Positions 20,655-29,926 of a DNA stretch of 64,000 bases are shown in pieces (the stretch's first letter is position 1; every line of letters begins with the position of its first letter). The DNA is from Cellulomonas fimi ATCC 484 (GTDB lineage: Bacteria; Actinomycetota; Actinomycetes; Actinomycetales; Cellulomonadaceae). Under the pieces are notes generated by a model. It saw only the letters and a list, made by a program, of their open reading frames with translations, was not told the origin of the DNA and did no database searches. Where the stretch lies: the NCBI RefSeq assembly GCF_000212695.1, contig NC_015514.1, forward strand, positions 2,790,001-2,854,000. Reading direction: 5' to 3'. The translations under genes and the position numbers were made by a program.

Positions 20655-21364
20655 CCGACACCACCGCGAGCCCCGTGCGGGTCGCCCTCGTCGACGACCA
20701 GCAGCTCGTGCGCGCCGGGTTCCGGATGGTCATCGACTCCCAGCCCGACCTCCAGGTCGTCCTCGAGGCCGGCGACGGCGCCCAGGCCGTGCAGGCGGTC
20801 GCGCGGGCCGCAGGTCAGGTCGACGTGGTCCTCATGGACGTGCGCATGCCCACGATGGACGGCCTGACCGCGACCGCGCACATCACCGCCGCAGGCACCG
20901 ACGCCGCGCCCGCACCGCGGATCATCGTGCTCACGACGTTCGACCTCGACGAGTACGTCCTCGCGGCGATCCGCGCGGGCGCGAGCGGGTTCCTGCTCAA
21001 GGACGCGCCGCCCGAGGAGATGCTCGCCGCGATCCGCACCGTGCACCACGGCGACGCGGTCATCGCGCCGTCCAGCACGCGGCGGCTGCTCGAGCACCTG
21101 ATCACGGCGCTCCCGCCGGACGCCCCGGGGGCCGCTGCCGACCCCGCCCGCCGCGCCGTGGCGGACCTCACCGAGCGCGAGCGCGAGGTGCTCGTCCTCA
21201 TGGCCAAGGGCCGGTCCAACACCGAGATCGGGCAGGACCTGTTCGTCGCCGAGGCCACCGTCAAGACGCACGTCGGCCGGATCCTCGCCAAGCTCGGCGC
21301 CCGCGACCGCGTCCAGGCCGTCGTGACCGCCTACGAGACGGGTCTCGTCCGCCCCGGCGAGTGA
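20651..21364 (+). CDS. NarL/LuxR-family response regulator
   Basis: 237 residues. Receiver domain with VALVDDQQLVRAGF, phosphoacceptor aspartate in VVLMDVRMPTMDG (about residue 59), VLTTFDLDEYV and LKDAPPEEM; LuxR-type helix-turn-helix at the C-terminus with LTEREREVLVLMAKGRSN and VKTHVGRILAKLGARDR. ATG overlaps the kinase stop (ATGA). Likely controls the adjacent ABC exporter, whose promoter begins about 110 bases downstream. Confidence 0.94.
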   Translation: MTDTTASPVRVALVDDQQLVRAGFRMVIDSQPDLQVVLEAGDGAQAVQAVARAAGQVDVVLMDVRMPTMDGLTATAHITAAGTDAAPAPRIIVLTTFDLDEYVLAAIRAGASGFLLKDAPPEEMLAAIRTVHHGDAVIAPSSTRRLLEHLITALPPDAPGAAADPARRAVADLTEREREVLVLMAKGRSNTEIGQDLFVAEATVKTHVGRILAKLGARDRVQAVVTAYETGLVRPGE

Positions 21365-21475
21365 CGCGCGTGCGCCGACGGTCGCACCCGCGGCGCGTGC
21401 GCGTCGGCCCGTGGGCGGACCCCGGAGCCGCCAGGAGCAGACCGCGGCGCGACGCGGGGGGCGCGGCCCGCGACC

Positions 21476-21481
21476 TAGCGT
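21476..21481 (+). promoter_or_regulatory. probable -10 box of the LolD/FtsX-type exporter operon
   Basis: TAGCGT, 57 bases ahead of the GTG start; the leader carries GAGGAG. A NarL-type regulator site could lie just upstream, but I cannot point to a clear inverted repeat. Confidence 0.45.
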
Positions 21482-21538
21482 CGTGGTGTCATCGGGCGCC
21501 GTGAGCCGGCGCCGCACCCGAGCTCGAGGAGCCCACCC

Positions 21539-22354
21539 GTGGACACGACCGTGCACGTCCCGTCCGGACCGACCTCCGGAGCGACCCCGCCGACCGGCTC
21601 GGTGGCGTCCAGCGCCCGCGGCCTGACGAAGGTGTACGGCGAGGGAGCGGCCGCCGTGCGGGCGCTCGACGGCGTCGACGTCGACTTCGCGGCCGGGGCG
21701 TTCACCGCGATCATGGGGCCGTCCGGCTCGGGCAAGTCGACGCTCATGCACCTGCTCGCGGGTCTCGACCTCGCCACGTCCGGCGAGGTCCTGCTCGGCA
21801 CCACCCGCCTGACGACCCTCGACGACGGCGACCTGACGCGCTTGCGCCGCGACCGCGTCGGGTTCGTCTTCCAGTCGTTCAACCTCCTGCCGATGTTCAC
21901 GGCCGAGCAGAACGTGCTGCTGCCGCTGGAGCTCGCGGGCGTCAAGCCCGACCCCGCCTGGTTCGACACGCTCGTCGACACGCTCGGCCTGCGGCAGCGG
22001 CTCACGCACCGGCCGTCGGAGCTCTCCGGCGGCCAGCAGCAGCGCGTCGCGATCGCCCGCGCGCTCATCGCCAAGCCCGACGTCGTCTTCGCCGACGAGC
22101 CGACCGGCAACCTCGACTCGCGCTCCGGCGCGGAGGTGCTCAGCTTCCTGCGCCGCTCGGTCCGTGAGCTCGGGCGCACCGTCATCATGGTCACGCACGA
22201 CCCGACCGCGGCCGCCTACGCCGACCGCGTCGTGCTGCTCGCCGACGGCCGGATCGCGGGCGAGATCCTCGACCCGACGCCGGACGCCGTCCTGGCCGGC
22301 CTCGACGCACTGCGCACCCTGGAGACCACGACCGACACGGCGGTGAGCGCCTGA
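21539..22354 (+). CDS. ABC transporter ATP-binding protein, LolD/MacB-type
   Basis: 271 residues. Walker A MGPSGSGKST at about residues 60-69, Q-loop FVFQSFNLLP, signature LSGGQQQRVAIARAL, Walker B VVFADEPTGNLDS and H-loop VTHD: the classic set for the MacB/LolD/FtsE-like group that partners with FtsX-type permeases. The first 30 residues are a Thr/Pro-rich extension. GTG at 21539 has GAGGAG at good spacing. Energises the permease encoded next, with which it shares one base. Regulation by the upstream NarL-type pair is likely from order and orientation. Confidence 0.93.
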   Translation: MDTTVHVPSGPTSGATPPTGSVASSARGLTKVYGEGAAAVRALDGVDVDFAAGAFTAIMGPSGSGKSTLMHLLAGLDLATSGEVLLGTTRLTTLDDGDLTRLRRDRVGFVFQSFNLLPMFTAEQNVLLPLELAGVKPDPAWFDTLVDTLGLRQRLTHRPSELSGGQQQRVAIARALIAKPDVVFADEPTGNLDSRSGAEVLSFLRRSVRELGRTVIMVTHDPTAAAYADRVVLLADGRIAGEILDPTPDAVLAGLDALRTLETTTDTAVSA

Positions 22355-24867
22355 TGCTGCGCCTCACCCTCGCGCAGATGCGCCGCTCGGTCGGACGGCT
22401 CACCGCCGCGGCCGTCGCGATCGCCATCGGCACCGCGTTCCTCGCCGCGACCCTCGTCGCGGGCAACGTCATGCAGCGCACCGGCTACGACTCCGTCACC
22501 GCGCAGTACGCGAGCGCGGACCTCGTCGTGAAGGAGGCGACCGCGGCCGACGTCGCGACCGTGCGGGACACGCCCGGTGTGACGGCCGCCGACCTGCTGC
22601 TCGTCGGCGGCACCGAGCTCACCAACGGCGGGCGCACCACCTACCAGGCGCTGCTGCCCGTCCCCAGCGACGAGCGCCTCGGCTCGGTCGTCGTGACCGA
22701 GGGACGCCTGCCGTCCTCTAGCGGCGAGATCGCGCTCCCCCAGACCACGGTCGACCGGCTCGAGGCCCGGCTCGGCGACGAGCTCGAGAGCGGCTTCTAC
22801 GTCCAGACCGACGACGACTTCGACCGGCAGGAGGCGCCCGCGACGCTCGTGGGCATCGTCGACGACCCGGCCGGCGCGTGGGCGATGTACGGCGGCGCGG
22901 GTCTCGCCGCACCCGACGACCTCGCCCTGTGGACGGGTGTCGCCGACATGCCCGACTTCACGTCGCCGGTCCTCGTCCTGACCGACGGCACGAGCGCCGC
23001 CCGCGACGCGCTCGTCGAGGCGCTGCCCGGTGCCGAGGTGCTCACCAGGGACGAGGCGGCCAAGGCCTCGATCGAAGAGGTCACCGGCGAGGGCAACGCG
23101 CTGCTCATGGTGGTGCTCGGCTTCGCCGCGATCGCGCTGCTCGTCGCGGCGCTCGTCATCGCGAACACGTTCCAGGTGCTCGTCGCCCAGCGGGCCCGCA
23201 CGCTCGCGCTGCTGCGCTGCGTCGGGGCCGTCAAGGGTCAGCTGCGCGCGTCCGTGCTGACCGAGGCCGCGATCCTCGGGCTGCTGTCGTCCGTCGTCGG
23301 CGTGCTGCTCGGGCTCGGGCTCTCGCAGGCGACGCTCGCGATCCTCGCCCGGGTCGACACGGGTGCGCCGCTGCCCGCGACCGTCGCCGTGACGCTCCCC
23401 GTCGTCCTCGTGCCGCTCGTCGTCGGGACGCTCGTCACGGCGCTCGCCGCGCTCGTGCCGGCGCGCGAGGCGACCCGCGTCTCTCCCGTCGCAGCGCTGA
23501 GGCCCATCGACGCCCCGACCGTCGGGGCCCGCGCCGGGCGCGTGCGGCTCGTCCTGTCGCTCCTGCTCGTCGTCGGCGGCGTCGCCGGGCTGCTCGCCGC
23601 GGTCGCCGGCGCGGTCGTCGGCGGCGGCGACCCCATGCTGCTGCTCGCCCTCGGCGTGCTCGCGGGGGCGGCGTCCTTCGTCGGCGTGCTCGTCGGCGCC
23701 GTGTTCTGGCTGCCGCGCGTCGTGTCGCTCGCGGGCCGCGCGCTCGCCGCGACCGGGTCCAGCGCCCGCCTCGCCGCGGCCAACACGGTCCGCAACCCGC
23801 GCCGCACCGCCGCGACCAGCACCGCCCTGCTCATCGGCGTGACGCTCGTCGCGCTCATGAGCACGGGAGCCGCGAGCGCCCGGATCTCGCTGGCCGCGGA
23901 GCTCGACAACCACTACCCCGTCGACCTCACCGTGAGCAGCCCGTCCGGCACCGAGACGGCGGTCGGCGCGGACAGCATCGCGCAGGTCGAGGCCGTGCCG
24001 GGCGTGGAGCGCGTCGTCGCCGTCCCGTCGGCGCAGGCGACCGTCGCCGGGGAGTGGACCGTGCTGCGGGCGCCCGACCCCGACGACGCGCTCGCGGTCC
24101 TGCGGGACACCGCACCGCTCGACGAGCTCGACGACACGACGGTCATCGCCCCGGAGTACCGCGGCGAGGACCTCGACGGGCAGAGCGTGACCGTCGAGTC
24201 CGAGCCGGCCCGCGGCACGTCCGACGGGGAGGCCGTCGACCTCACGGTCGTGCACACGGCGCTGGCGGGGGTCGACATGCTCGTGACGCCCGGGACGCTC
24301 GAGCGGATCGAGCCCGACGCGGTCGCGTCGACGCTGTGGGTCGCCCTGGAGCCCGGTGCGGACGCCGCCACGACCGCGCTCGCCGTCACCGACGCCGTCT
24401 CGTCCGACGGGCTCGTCGTCGAGAGCGCGGCCGCCGAGCGCCAGCAGTACGAGCGCGTCATCGACGGGCTGCTCGCCGTGGTCGTCGGGCTGCTGGGCGT
24501 CGCGGTGGTGATCGCCCTCGTCGGTGTCGCCAACACGCTGTCGCTGTCGGTGATCGAGCGCCGGCGCGAGTCGGCGACGCTGCGGGCGATCGGCCTGACG
24601 CGACGCCAGCTGCGCTGGATGCTCGCGATCGAGGGCATGCTCATCGCCGGGATCGGCGCCCTGCTCGGGGTGCTGCTCGGGATGCTGTACGGCTGGGCGG
24701 GCGCGGCGATCATCCTCGGCACGACGGGGTCGGTCCACCTCGCCGTCCCGTGGCAGGACCTGGTCGTCGTGCTCGCCGTGGCGCTCGCCGCGGGCCTGCT
24801 CGCCTCCGTCCTGCCCGGCCGCGCCGCCGCACGCACGTCACCGGTGGCGGCGCTCGCCGTGGACTGA
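22354..24867 (+). CDS. FtsX/MacB-like ABC permease, large two-repeat form
   Basis: 837 residues with about ten membrane helices. The N-terminal helix is followed by a large extracytoplasmic domain (residues 40-235), a block of three helices (GFAAIALLVAALVIANTFQVL and following), further central helices, a second external domain (residues 520-700) and a final FtsX block with VVVGLLGVAVVIALVGVAN. This double FtsX layout matches actinobacterial permeases linked to antimicrobial peptide resistance or lipoprotein/lipid export. Begins at an ATG overlapping the ATPase stop by one base. Substrate unknown. Confidence 0.92.
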   Translation: MLRLTLAQMRRSVGRLTAAAVAIAIGTAFLAATLVAGNVMQRTGYDSVTAQYASADLVVKEATAADVATVRDTPGVTAADLLLVGGTELTNGGRTTYQALLPVPSDERLGSVVVTEGRLPSSSGEIALPQTTVDRLEARLGDELESGFYVQTDDDFDRQEAPATLVGIVDDPAGAWAMYGGAGLAAPDDLALWTGVADMPDFTSPVLVLTDGTSAARDALVEALPGAEVLTRDEAAKASIEEVTGEGNALLMVVLGFAAIALLVAALVIANTFQVLVAQRARTLALLRCVGAVKGQLRASVLTEAAILGLLSSVVGVLLGLGLSQATLAILARVDTGAPLPATVAVTLPVVLVPLVVGTLVTALAALVPAREATRVSPVAALRPIDAPTVGARAGRVRLVLSLLLVVGGVAGLLAAVAGAVVGGGDPMLLLALGVLAGAASFVGVLVGAVFWLPRVVSLAGRALAATGSSARLAAANTVRNPRRTAATSTALLIGVTLVALMSTGAASARISLAAELDNHYPVDLTVSSPSGTETAVGADSIAQVEAVPGVERVVAVPSAQATVAGEWTVLRAPDPDDALAVLRDTAPLDELDDTTVIAPEYRGEDLDGQSVTVESEPARGTSDGEAVDLTVVHTALAGVDMLVTPGTLERIEPDAVASTLWVALEPGADAATTALAVTDAVSSDGLVVESAAAERQQYERVIDGLLAVVVGLLGVAVVIALVGVANTLSLSVIERRRESATLRAIGLTRRQLRWMLAIEGMLIAGIGALLGVLLGMLYGWAGAAIILGTTGSVHLAVPWQDLVVVLAVALAAGLLASVLPGRAAARTSPVAALAVD

Positions 24868-24917
24868 CCCGCGGCGGGCCGGTGGCCCCGTCCCTGCACG
24901 AACCGGCCGGTGGGCCT

Positions 24918-24938
24918 GTGGACAGCACTCCTGTCCAC
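24918..24938 (+). terminator. hairpin after the FtsX-type exporter operon
   Basis: Perfect 8-bp stem GTGGACAG/CTGTCCAC with a five-base loop, 50 bases after the permease stop. Confidence 0.5.
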
Positions 24939-24991
24939 GGGTCCGCCGGCCGTCGCGTCCGCCCGGGTGCCCGCAGGGGAGGCTCCTGCGC

Positions 24992-27900
24992 GTGCGACTC
25001 CACGCCCTGCACCCCGACCCGGCCCGCGGACGCGGCCTCGCGACGACGGAGGTCGACGTCGACGCGGGCACGTCGGTGGCCGAGCTGCGCCCGCACCTCG
25101 CCCGGATCACCGGGTACCGAGGATGGTGCAGCGCGCGTGCGCGCCTCGCCGTCGACGACGTCCTGCTCGACGAGTCGCACCCCGCCGGCCAACCCCCTCT
25201 CGTCCCCGGTGCGACCGTACGCGTCGGCCGCGGACCCGAAGCCTGCGACCGTGCGGCCGTGCGCGCGCGTCTCCACGTCGCCGTCGTCGCGGGTCCCGAC
25301 AGCGGCGCCCTCGTCGCCGTGCCCGCGGACGGTGCGGTGGACCTGCGCGACACCGGCGCGCCGGACCCCCTCACCGACGTCTCGGTCGACGCCCTCGCGG
25401 TGCGCGCGCACGGCCGGCGGGTGCAGGTCCGCAGCGCGACACCGGGCGTCGTCGTCCGCCCCGGCCGCCGCGCACACCCGCCGCGGCGTCGACGCCTGCC
25501 GGCCGGGCGCTGGCGACGGTGGCGGCCCGGCAGCGACGTCGTCGTCGGGCGCACCACCCTCGCGCTGCGGGGCACCACGGAGGAGGGCGGGGGTTCGCGG
25601 TCCGGCCGGGGCGCGCCCGGCGTCGAGCACCGTCTCGACGCGACAGCGGTCGCGACCTGGGTCGGGCCGCTCGTCGGCACCGTCGTCCTCGCGGCCGTGG
25701 TCCGCCAGCCGTTGCTGCTGCTCGTCGGCCTCGTGACACCGCTCGCGGCCCTCGCCGTGCGCGTCGCCGCGCGCCGGCGCACCCCTCCCATCAGCGCCCC
25801 CGACGCCGGTCCCCCGGCCACCGAGCGCGTGCGACCCGCGACCGACCCCGCCGACCTGACGGCCGCGACCACGCGGGCCGCGCTCGCCTCCGGCCCCGAG
25901 GTGGCGGGCGGCACCCCGTGGGGTCCCGACGGGTCGCTGGCCGTCGTCGGACCCCGTGCACAGGCGCTCGCCGTGGCCCGCGGGATCCTCCTGACCGAGC
26001 TCGGTTCGCACCTGCGCGGGCGGCTCGCCGTCCGCACCGCGGACCCCGGCGCGTGGGCGTGGTGCGTCGACGTGGCCGAGCCCGCCCCCGACGGTCACGC
26101 CGGAACGACGCGGTGGAGCGAGGACGACGCGCCGCTCGTCGTCGTCGCGGACGACCCGGCAGCGTTGGGCGAGCTCGCACGGCGCCGCCGCGACGGTCCC
26201 GGCCGCGAGCTCGTCCTGCTCGTGCTCACCGACGCGGACGCGGTGCCAGGGTGGTGCCACCACATGCTCGACGTCACCGCCGACGCACCGGTGCTGCGGC
26301 GCGCCGGGCACGACCCCACCCCCGTGCCGCTGCACGCCGTCACCGTGCACCGCTCGCGTCGACAGCTGGAGCGCGCGCACGCCGCCCGCGCGCTCGCCGA
26401 GGGCGGGTCGGGCCCGGGGGCGGCACCGCCCGCGACCGTGCACCTCGGTGACCTTCCCGCGATGCCGGCACCGTCCCCGACGGCACTGCGGCACTCCTGG
26501 TCGCAGCCTCCCCCCGGCCTGTCCGTGGCCCTCGGCCGCGGCCCCGGCGGACCACCCGTGCAGGTCGACCTCGTCGCCGACGGCCCGCACGCACTGGTCG
26601 CCGGGACCACCGGCTCCGGCAAGTCGGAGCTGCTCGCCACGCTCGTGCTCGCGGTCGCCGCCGCCTACCCGCCGGAGCGGCTCGCCGTCCTGCTCGTCGA
26701 CTTCAAGGGCGGCACCGGGCTCGGGCCCGTCGCCGGCCTCCCGCACGTCGTCGACCACGTGACCGACCTCGACGCCGCCCGCACCCGGCGGGTGCTCGTC
26801 GCGCTGCGCGCCGAGACGCGGCGGCGCGAACGGCTCCTCGCCGCGCACGGCGCGACCGACCTCACCGACCTCGACCCGGACGACGACGCGACGCCCCCGC
26901 GGCTCCTCGTCGTCGTCGACGAGCTGCGGGCCCTCGCCGACGACGTCCCCGACGCGGTGCCGACGCTCGCCCGCCTCGCCGCGCAGGGACGCGCCCTCGG
27001 CCTGCACCTCGTGCTCGCGACCCAGCGCCCCGCCGGCGTCGTCTCGGCCGACCTGCGCGCGAACGTGGCGCTGCGGATCGCCCTGCGGGTCACCGACGAG
27101 GCCGACTCGCGCGACGTGCTCGACGTCCCGGACGCGGCCCGCCTGGACCCCGCCACGCCCGGACGTGCCCTCGTGCGGCGCGGGTCGGCAGCGCCGCAGG
27201 TCGTGCAGGTCGCGAGGCCCCTGCCCGGCCGGGGTGCCTCCCCCGTGCGGACCGCCCGTCCCCTTCCCGGCCGGCCCCGCTGGACGCCGGCGCCCCCACC
27301 ACCGGCGTCCGGCCCGCCGGGACCGGGCCCGTGGGTGGACGCCGCCCGGCACGCCGCCGCGGGCCGGACCGTGCGGCCCGTGCCCTGGGTGCCCGCGCTG
27401 CCCGGGGCGGTACGCCCGTGCGACCTCCCCGCCGGGCCGGGTCTCGCCCTCGCACTCGGCGACCTGCCCGACGAGCAACGACGGACCGCCGTGCGCTGGG
27501 AGCCCGAGCACGGCCACCTCCTCGTGCTCGGCGGCCCCGGGTCCGGACGCACCACCGCCCTCACGACGCTCGGCGTCCAGGCACTGGCCGAGGGCACCGA
27601 GGTGCACGCCGTCGGGCTGCCACCGGCAGCCGTCGGACGCCTGCGGGCCGCCGACGCGCACGGCACCCTCGGGACGGTCGCCGACGCGGCCGAGGTTCGC
27701 CGTGTCGCACGCCTGCTGGAGCTCCTCGCCGCCCGCACCGACGGCGCCCGTGCCGTCCTGCTCGTCGACGGCCTGCCTGCGGTGCTCGACGCGCTCGGCG
27801 GGATCGCCCGCGGCGCTGGCGCGGATCGCCTCGTCGCCCTGTGGGGCGGCACCGTCGCCGCACGCGTCGCGGTGGCGGCGAGCGCCGACGCCAGCACGGC

Positions 27901-28801
27901 CTCCCTCCACCACGCGGCCGCCTTCCGAGACCGCCTCGTGCTGCCCGTCGCCGACGCCGCCACCGACGCGCTCGCGGGTGTGCCCGTCGCGCTGGCCGGG
28001 CCGCGGGGACCCGCCGGGCGCGCCGTCGCCCTCCGGGACGGCACCGCCGTCCTGTGCCAGGTCGCGGGACCGCCGGAGCCGTCCGCCCCGCCGGCCAGCG
28101 CAGCACGGGCCGACGTCCTGCGCGTGGAGGCGCTTCCGTCGGTGGTCGACCTCGCCGCCCCTCGCGGCGCGGGCGGCGGGGCGGGCGCACCCAGGGTCCA
28201 GGCGGGAGTGCCGCTCGGCGTCGGCGGCGACGAGGCGCGCGAGGTGGTCGTCGGTCTCGACCGCGGCCTGCTCGTCGCGGGACCGCCGGGGTCCGGGCGG
28301 TCGAACGCGCTCGCGGTGCTCGCGTCCGGGCTGCGGGCGGCGGGGCGCCCGGTGGTGCGGCTGACCGTCGACGGCCTCGCGAGCCTACCGTCGCCACCCG
28401 GTGTGATCGACGTCCCGCCCGAGGCGCTCGCCGGGCTCGACGCGGTCGTCCTCGTCGACGACCTCGACGAGGTGGAGCGCCTGAGCCCGGACGCGTCGGA
28501 CGCCCTGCACGACCTGATCCGCCGCCCGAGCGCCGGCGCATGCGTCGTCGCCGCCACGACGTCCGGTGCCGCCGTCGCGTCGTTCCGCGGACCGCACGTG
28601 GCACTGCTGCGACACCGCCGGTTGCTCGTGCTCGACGTGCACGAGCCCGCGAGCGCCGAGCTCGTCGGCGGGGCTGCGCCCTGGCTCGTCGACGGCACCA
28701 CCCGCCCCACGGGGCGCGGCGTCCTGGTGACGGGGCGGAGCGCCGTCCCCCTGCAGGTCTACCGCCCGGCGGGCGCCTCGTCGGCGGGCGGACGCGTCTG
28801 A
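24992..28801 (+). CDS. FtsK/SpoIIIE (EccC/EssC-like) triple-ATPase protein, orphan type VII secretion component
   Basis: 1269 residues. Residues 1-210 are a beta-rich region suggestive of the N-terminal domains of EssC; two hydrophobic helices lie at about 222-253. Three P-loop modules follow. Module 1 is complete: GTTGSGKSE with Lys544, LLVDFKGGTG, LLVVVDELRALADD and LATQRPAGVV. Module 2 (GGPGSGRTT) and module 3 (GPPGSGRSN) have arginine instead of the Walker A lysine, at residues 853 and 1103. In EccC/EssC proteins module 1 drives secretion and the later modules bind substrate tails, so this is a plausible working design. No WXG100 protein, EccB/D or mycosin gene is nearby. GTG at 24992 has GGGGAGG about 9 bases upstream. 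Fold secure, system membership inferred. Confidence 0.8.
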   Translation: MRLHALHPDPARGRGLATTEVDVDAGTSVAELRPHLARITGYRGWCSARARLAVDDVLLDESHPAGQPPLVPGATVRVGRGPEACDRAAVRARLHVAVVAGPDSGALVAVPADGAVDLRDTGAPDPLTDVSVDALAVRAHGRRVQVRSATPGVVVRPGRRAHPPRRRRLPAGRWRRWRPGSDVVVGRTTLALRGTTEEGGGSRSGRGAPGVEHRLDATAVATWVGPLVGTVVLAAVVRQPLLLLVGLVTPLAALAVRVAARRRTPPISAPDAGPPATERVRPATDPADLTAATTRAALASGPEVAGGTPWGPDGSLAVVGPRAQALAVARGILLTELGSHLRGRLAVRTADPGAWAWCVDVAEPAPDGHAGTTRWSEDDAPLVVVADDPAALGELARRRRDGPGRELVLLVLTDADAVPGWCHHMLDVTADAPVLRRAGHDPTPVPLHAVTVHRSRRQLERAHAARALAEGGSGPGAAPPATVHLGDLPAMPAPSPTALRHSWSQPPPGLSVALGRGPGGPPVQVDLVADGPHALVAGTTGSGKSELLATLVLAVAAAYPPERLAVLLVDFKGGTGLGPVAGLPHVVDHVTDLDAARTRRVLVALRAETRRRERLLAAHGATDLTDLDPDDDATPPRLLVVVDELRALADDVPDAVPTLARLAAQGRALGLHLVLATQRPAGVVSADLRANVALRIALRVTDEADSRDVLDVPDAARLDPATPGRALVRRGSAAPQVVQVARPLPGRGASPVRTARPLPGRPRWTPAPPPPASGPPGPGPWVDAARHAAAGRTVRPVPWVPALPGAVRPCDLPAGPGLALALGDLPDEQRRTAVRWEPEHGHLLVLGGPGSGRTTALTTLGVQALAEGTEVHAVGLPPAAVGRLRAADAHGTLGTVADAAEVRRVARLLELLAARTDGARAVLLVDGLPAVLDALGGIARGAGADRLVALWGGTVAARVAVAASADASTASLHHAAAFRDRLVLPVADAATDALAGVPVALAGPRGPAGRAVALRDGTAVLCQVAGPPEPSAPPASAARADVLRVEALPSVVDLAAPRGAGGGAGAPRVQAGVPLGVGGDEAREVVVGLDRGLLVAGPPGSGRSNALAVLASGLRAAGRPVVRLTVDGLASLPSPPGVIDVPPEALAGLDAVVLVDDLDEVERLSPDASDALHDLIRRPSAGACVVAATTSGAAVASFRGPHVALLRHRRLLVLDVHEPASAELVGGAAPWLVDGTTRPTGRGVLVTGRSAVPLQVYRPAGASSAGGRV

Positions 28802-29169
28802 CTCGTCGCCGCCACGACCTGCGGCAGGAGCAGCAGGACGCCCAGCACGACCGCGACGGCGAGCACCGCGAGCGCCCACGGAGTCATCTCGACCTGGAGC
28901 CATCCCACCGACAGCACCACGAGCAGGACCTGCCACGTCATGACGGGCGAACGCGCCCACCGGCGGCCGTTCCACAACGCCCGTGCGGCCAGCACGAGCA
29001 GCGTCGCGACCCCCGCGCAGAACACCACCAGGAACACCGTCGCCGCAGGGATGACCGTGCGTCCGCGGACCAGGTCGACGAGGAACGCGACGCCCATCGC
29101 CCCCACTACCACGGATTCGAGCAGCGTCAGGACACAGGCGACGACGAGCGGTGCGGGACGAGGGCTCAC
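28759..29169 (-). CDS. small four-helix membrane protein, function unknown
   Basis: 136 residues with four hydrophobic segments (VVACVLTLLESVVVGAMGVA, ATVFLVVFCAGVATLLVLAA, VMTWQVLLVVLSVGW and LAVLAVAVVLGVLLLLP) and a short polar tail. The GTG at 29169 follows a TAGGCT box by 6 bases, which decides the start. The last 43 bases run antisense to the end of the EccC-like gene, so the two converge and overlap. I do not recognise the family. Confidence 0.75.
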   Translation of the reverse strand: MSPRPAPLVVACVLTLLESVVVGAMGVAFLVDLVRGRTVIPAATVFLVVFCAGVATLLVLAARALWNGRRWARSPVMTWQVLLVVLSVGWLQVEMTPWALAVLAVAVVLGVLLLLPQVVAATSQTRPPADEAPAGR

Positions 29170-29175
29170 ACGTTG

Positions 29176-29181
29176 AGCCTA
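29176..29181 (-). promoter_or_regulatory. -10 box of the four-helix membrane protein gene, leaderless
   Basis: TAGGCT on the minus strand, exactly 6 bases before the GTG at 29169. Confidence 0.6.
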
Positions 29182-29303
29182 GGGGCCGCGCACGACGCGC
29201 GACGGGCCCGCGAAGCCGCCCGTGGCGGCCGTCACACACAGCCCTTGACCAGCGGCTGACCTGGACTTTTACCCGCCGGCCGGGCAAGGTGGACCCCGCC
29301 CGG

Positions 29304-29325
29304 CGCACAGGTGTCGCACAGGTGT
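29304..29325. repeat. tandem 11-bp direct repeat in the whiB1 upstream region
   Basis: CGCACAGGTGT occurs twice back to back, about 170 bases before the whiB1 ATG. The whole gap 29182-29494 holds no gene. It includes a possible TTGACC -35 element at 29245 and the weak -10-like TAGATG at 29400, neither convincing. The repeat is a candidate regulator site in the whiB1 promoter region. Confidence 0.5.
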
Positions 29326-29494
29326 GACCAACGCCTCACCCGTTACCCAGTTGAAACGCAGCCGTAACCCCTTGTGCGCCACGGAACGCGATGTGACCCT
29401 AGATGGAGCACGTCCCCCCCACCCCGATCACACCCGGCAGCCGCGCGCCCTCACCCAGGTGCGTCGGGCCGCCGTGTGCCCAAGGAGATCTCTC

Positions 29495-29743
29495 ATGGAT
29501 TGGCGCCACCGCGCAGCGTGTCTCGACGAGGACCCGGAGCTGTTCTTCCCGATCGGCAACACCGGCCCCGCCCTGCTGCAGATCGACGAGGCCAAGGCCG
29601 TGTGCCGTCGGTGCGACGTCGTGGACACCTGCCTCAAGTGGGCGATCGAGACCGGTCAGGACGCCGGTGTCTGGGGCGGCCTCTCCGAGGACGAGCGCCG
29701 CGCTCTCAAGCGCCGCACCGCCCGCCAGCGCCGCGCCGGCTGA
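29495..29743 (+). CDS. whiB1: WhiB1-type iron-sulfur transcription regulator
   Basis: 82 residues. Cysteines at 9, 37, 40 and 46 match the four [4Fe-4S] ligands of M. tuberculosis WhiB1, and the opening MDWRH, the phrase DEDPELFFP, the turn GVWGG and the basic tail RRALKRR are the same or nearly so. In mycobacteria WhiB1 is essential, binds the primary sigma factor region 4 and reacts with nitric oxide; that role is transferred by similarity. ATG at 29495 follows AAGGAG by 7 bases and a long upstream region, so unlike many neighbours this gene has a genuine leader. Monocistronic, with a strong terminator behind it. Confidence 0.95.
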   Translation: MDWRHRAACLDEDPELFFPIGNTGPALLQIDEAKAVCRRCDVVDTCLKWAIETGQDAGVWGGLSEDERRALKRRTARQRRAG

Positions 29744-29816
29744 CACGCACGACGTCGCGTCCCGCCTGACGGCACGTCCCCCCGACGCCGTCCCGGCCTG
29801 ACGCCGCTCGAACGAC

Positions 29817-29853
29817 CTGAGCCCGCCCCACCTCCCCGGTGCGGCGGGCTCAG
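29817..29853 (+). terminator. intrinsic terminator of whiB1
   Basis: Perfect 11-bp stem CTGAGCCCGCC/GGCGGGCTCAG (29817-29827 and 29843-29853), extended inside by CACC/GGTG, about 75 bases after the whiB1 stop. Confidence 0.75.
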
Positions 29854-29913
29854 TCGCGTCCGGGGCCCGACGCCGACTGTGGACGACACCGCCCGCCCGA
29901 TGTCCGTTTCGGG

Positions 29914-29919
29914 TACTTT
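29914..29919 (+). promoter_or_regulatory. -10 box of the DUF6318-like gene, leaderless
   Basis: TACTTT on the plus strand, 7 bases before the ATG at 29927; no ribosome site is present. Confidence 0.5.
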
Positions 29920-29926
29920 TCCGCGC

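Noticed and set aside
29322..29342. CRP-like site (TGTGA...TCAC) upstream of whiB1
   Set aside because: The half-sites are 8 rather than 6 bases apart and the second arm is incomplete. It is not good enough to call, although whiB1 is CRP-controlled in mycobacteria.
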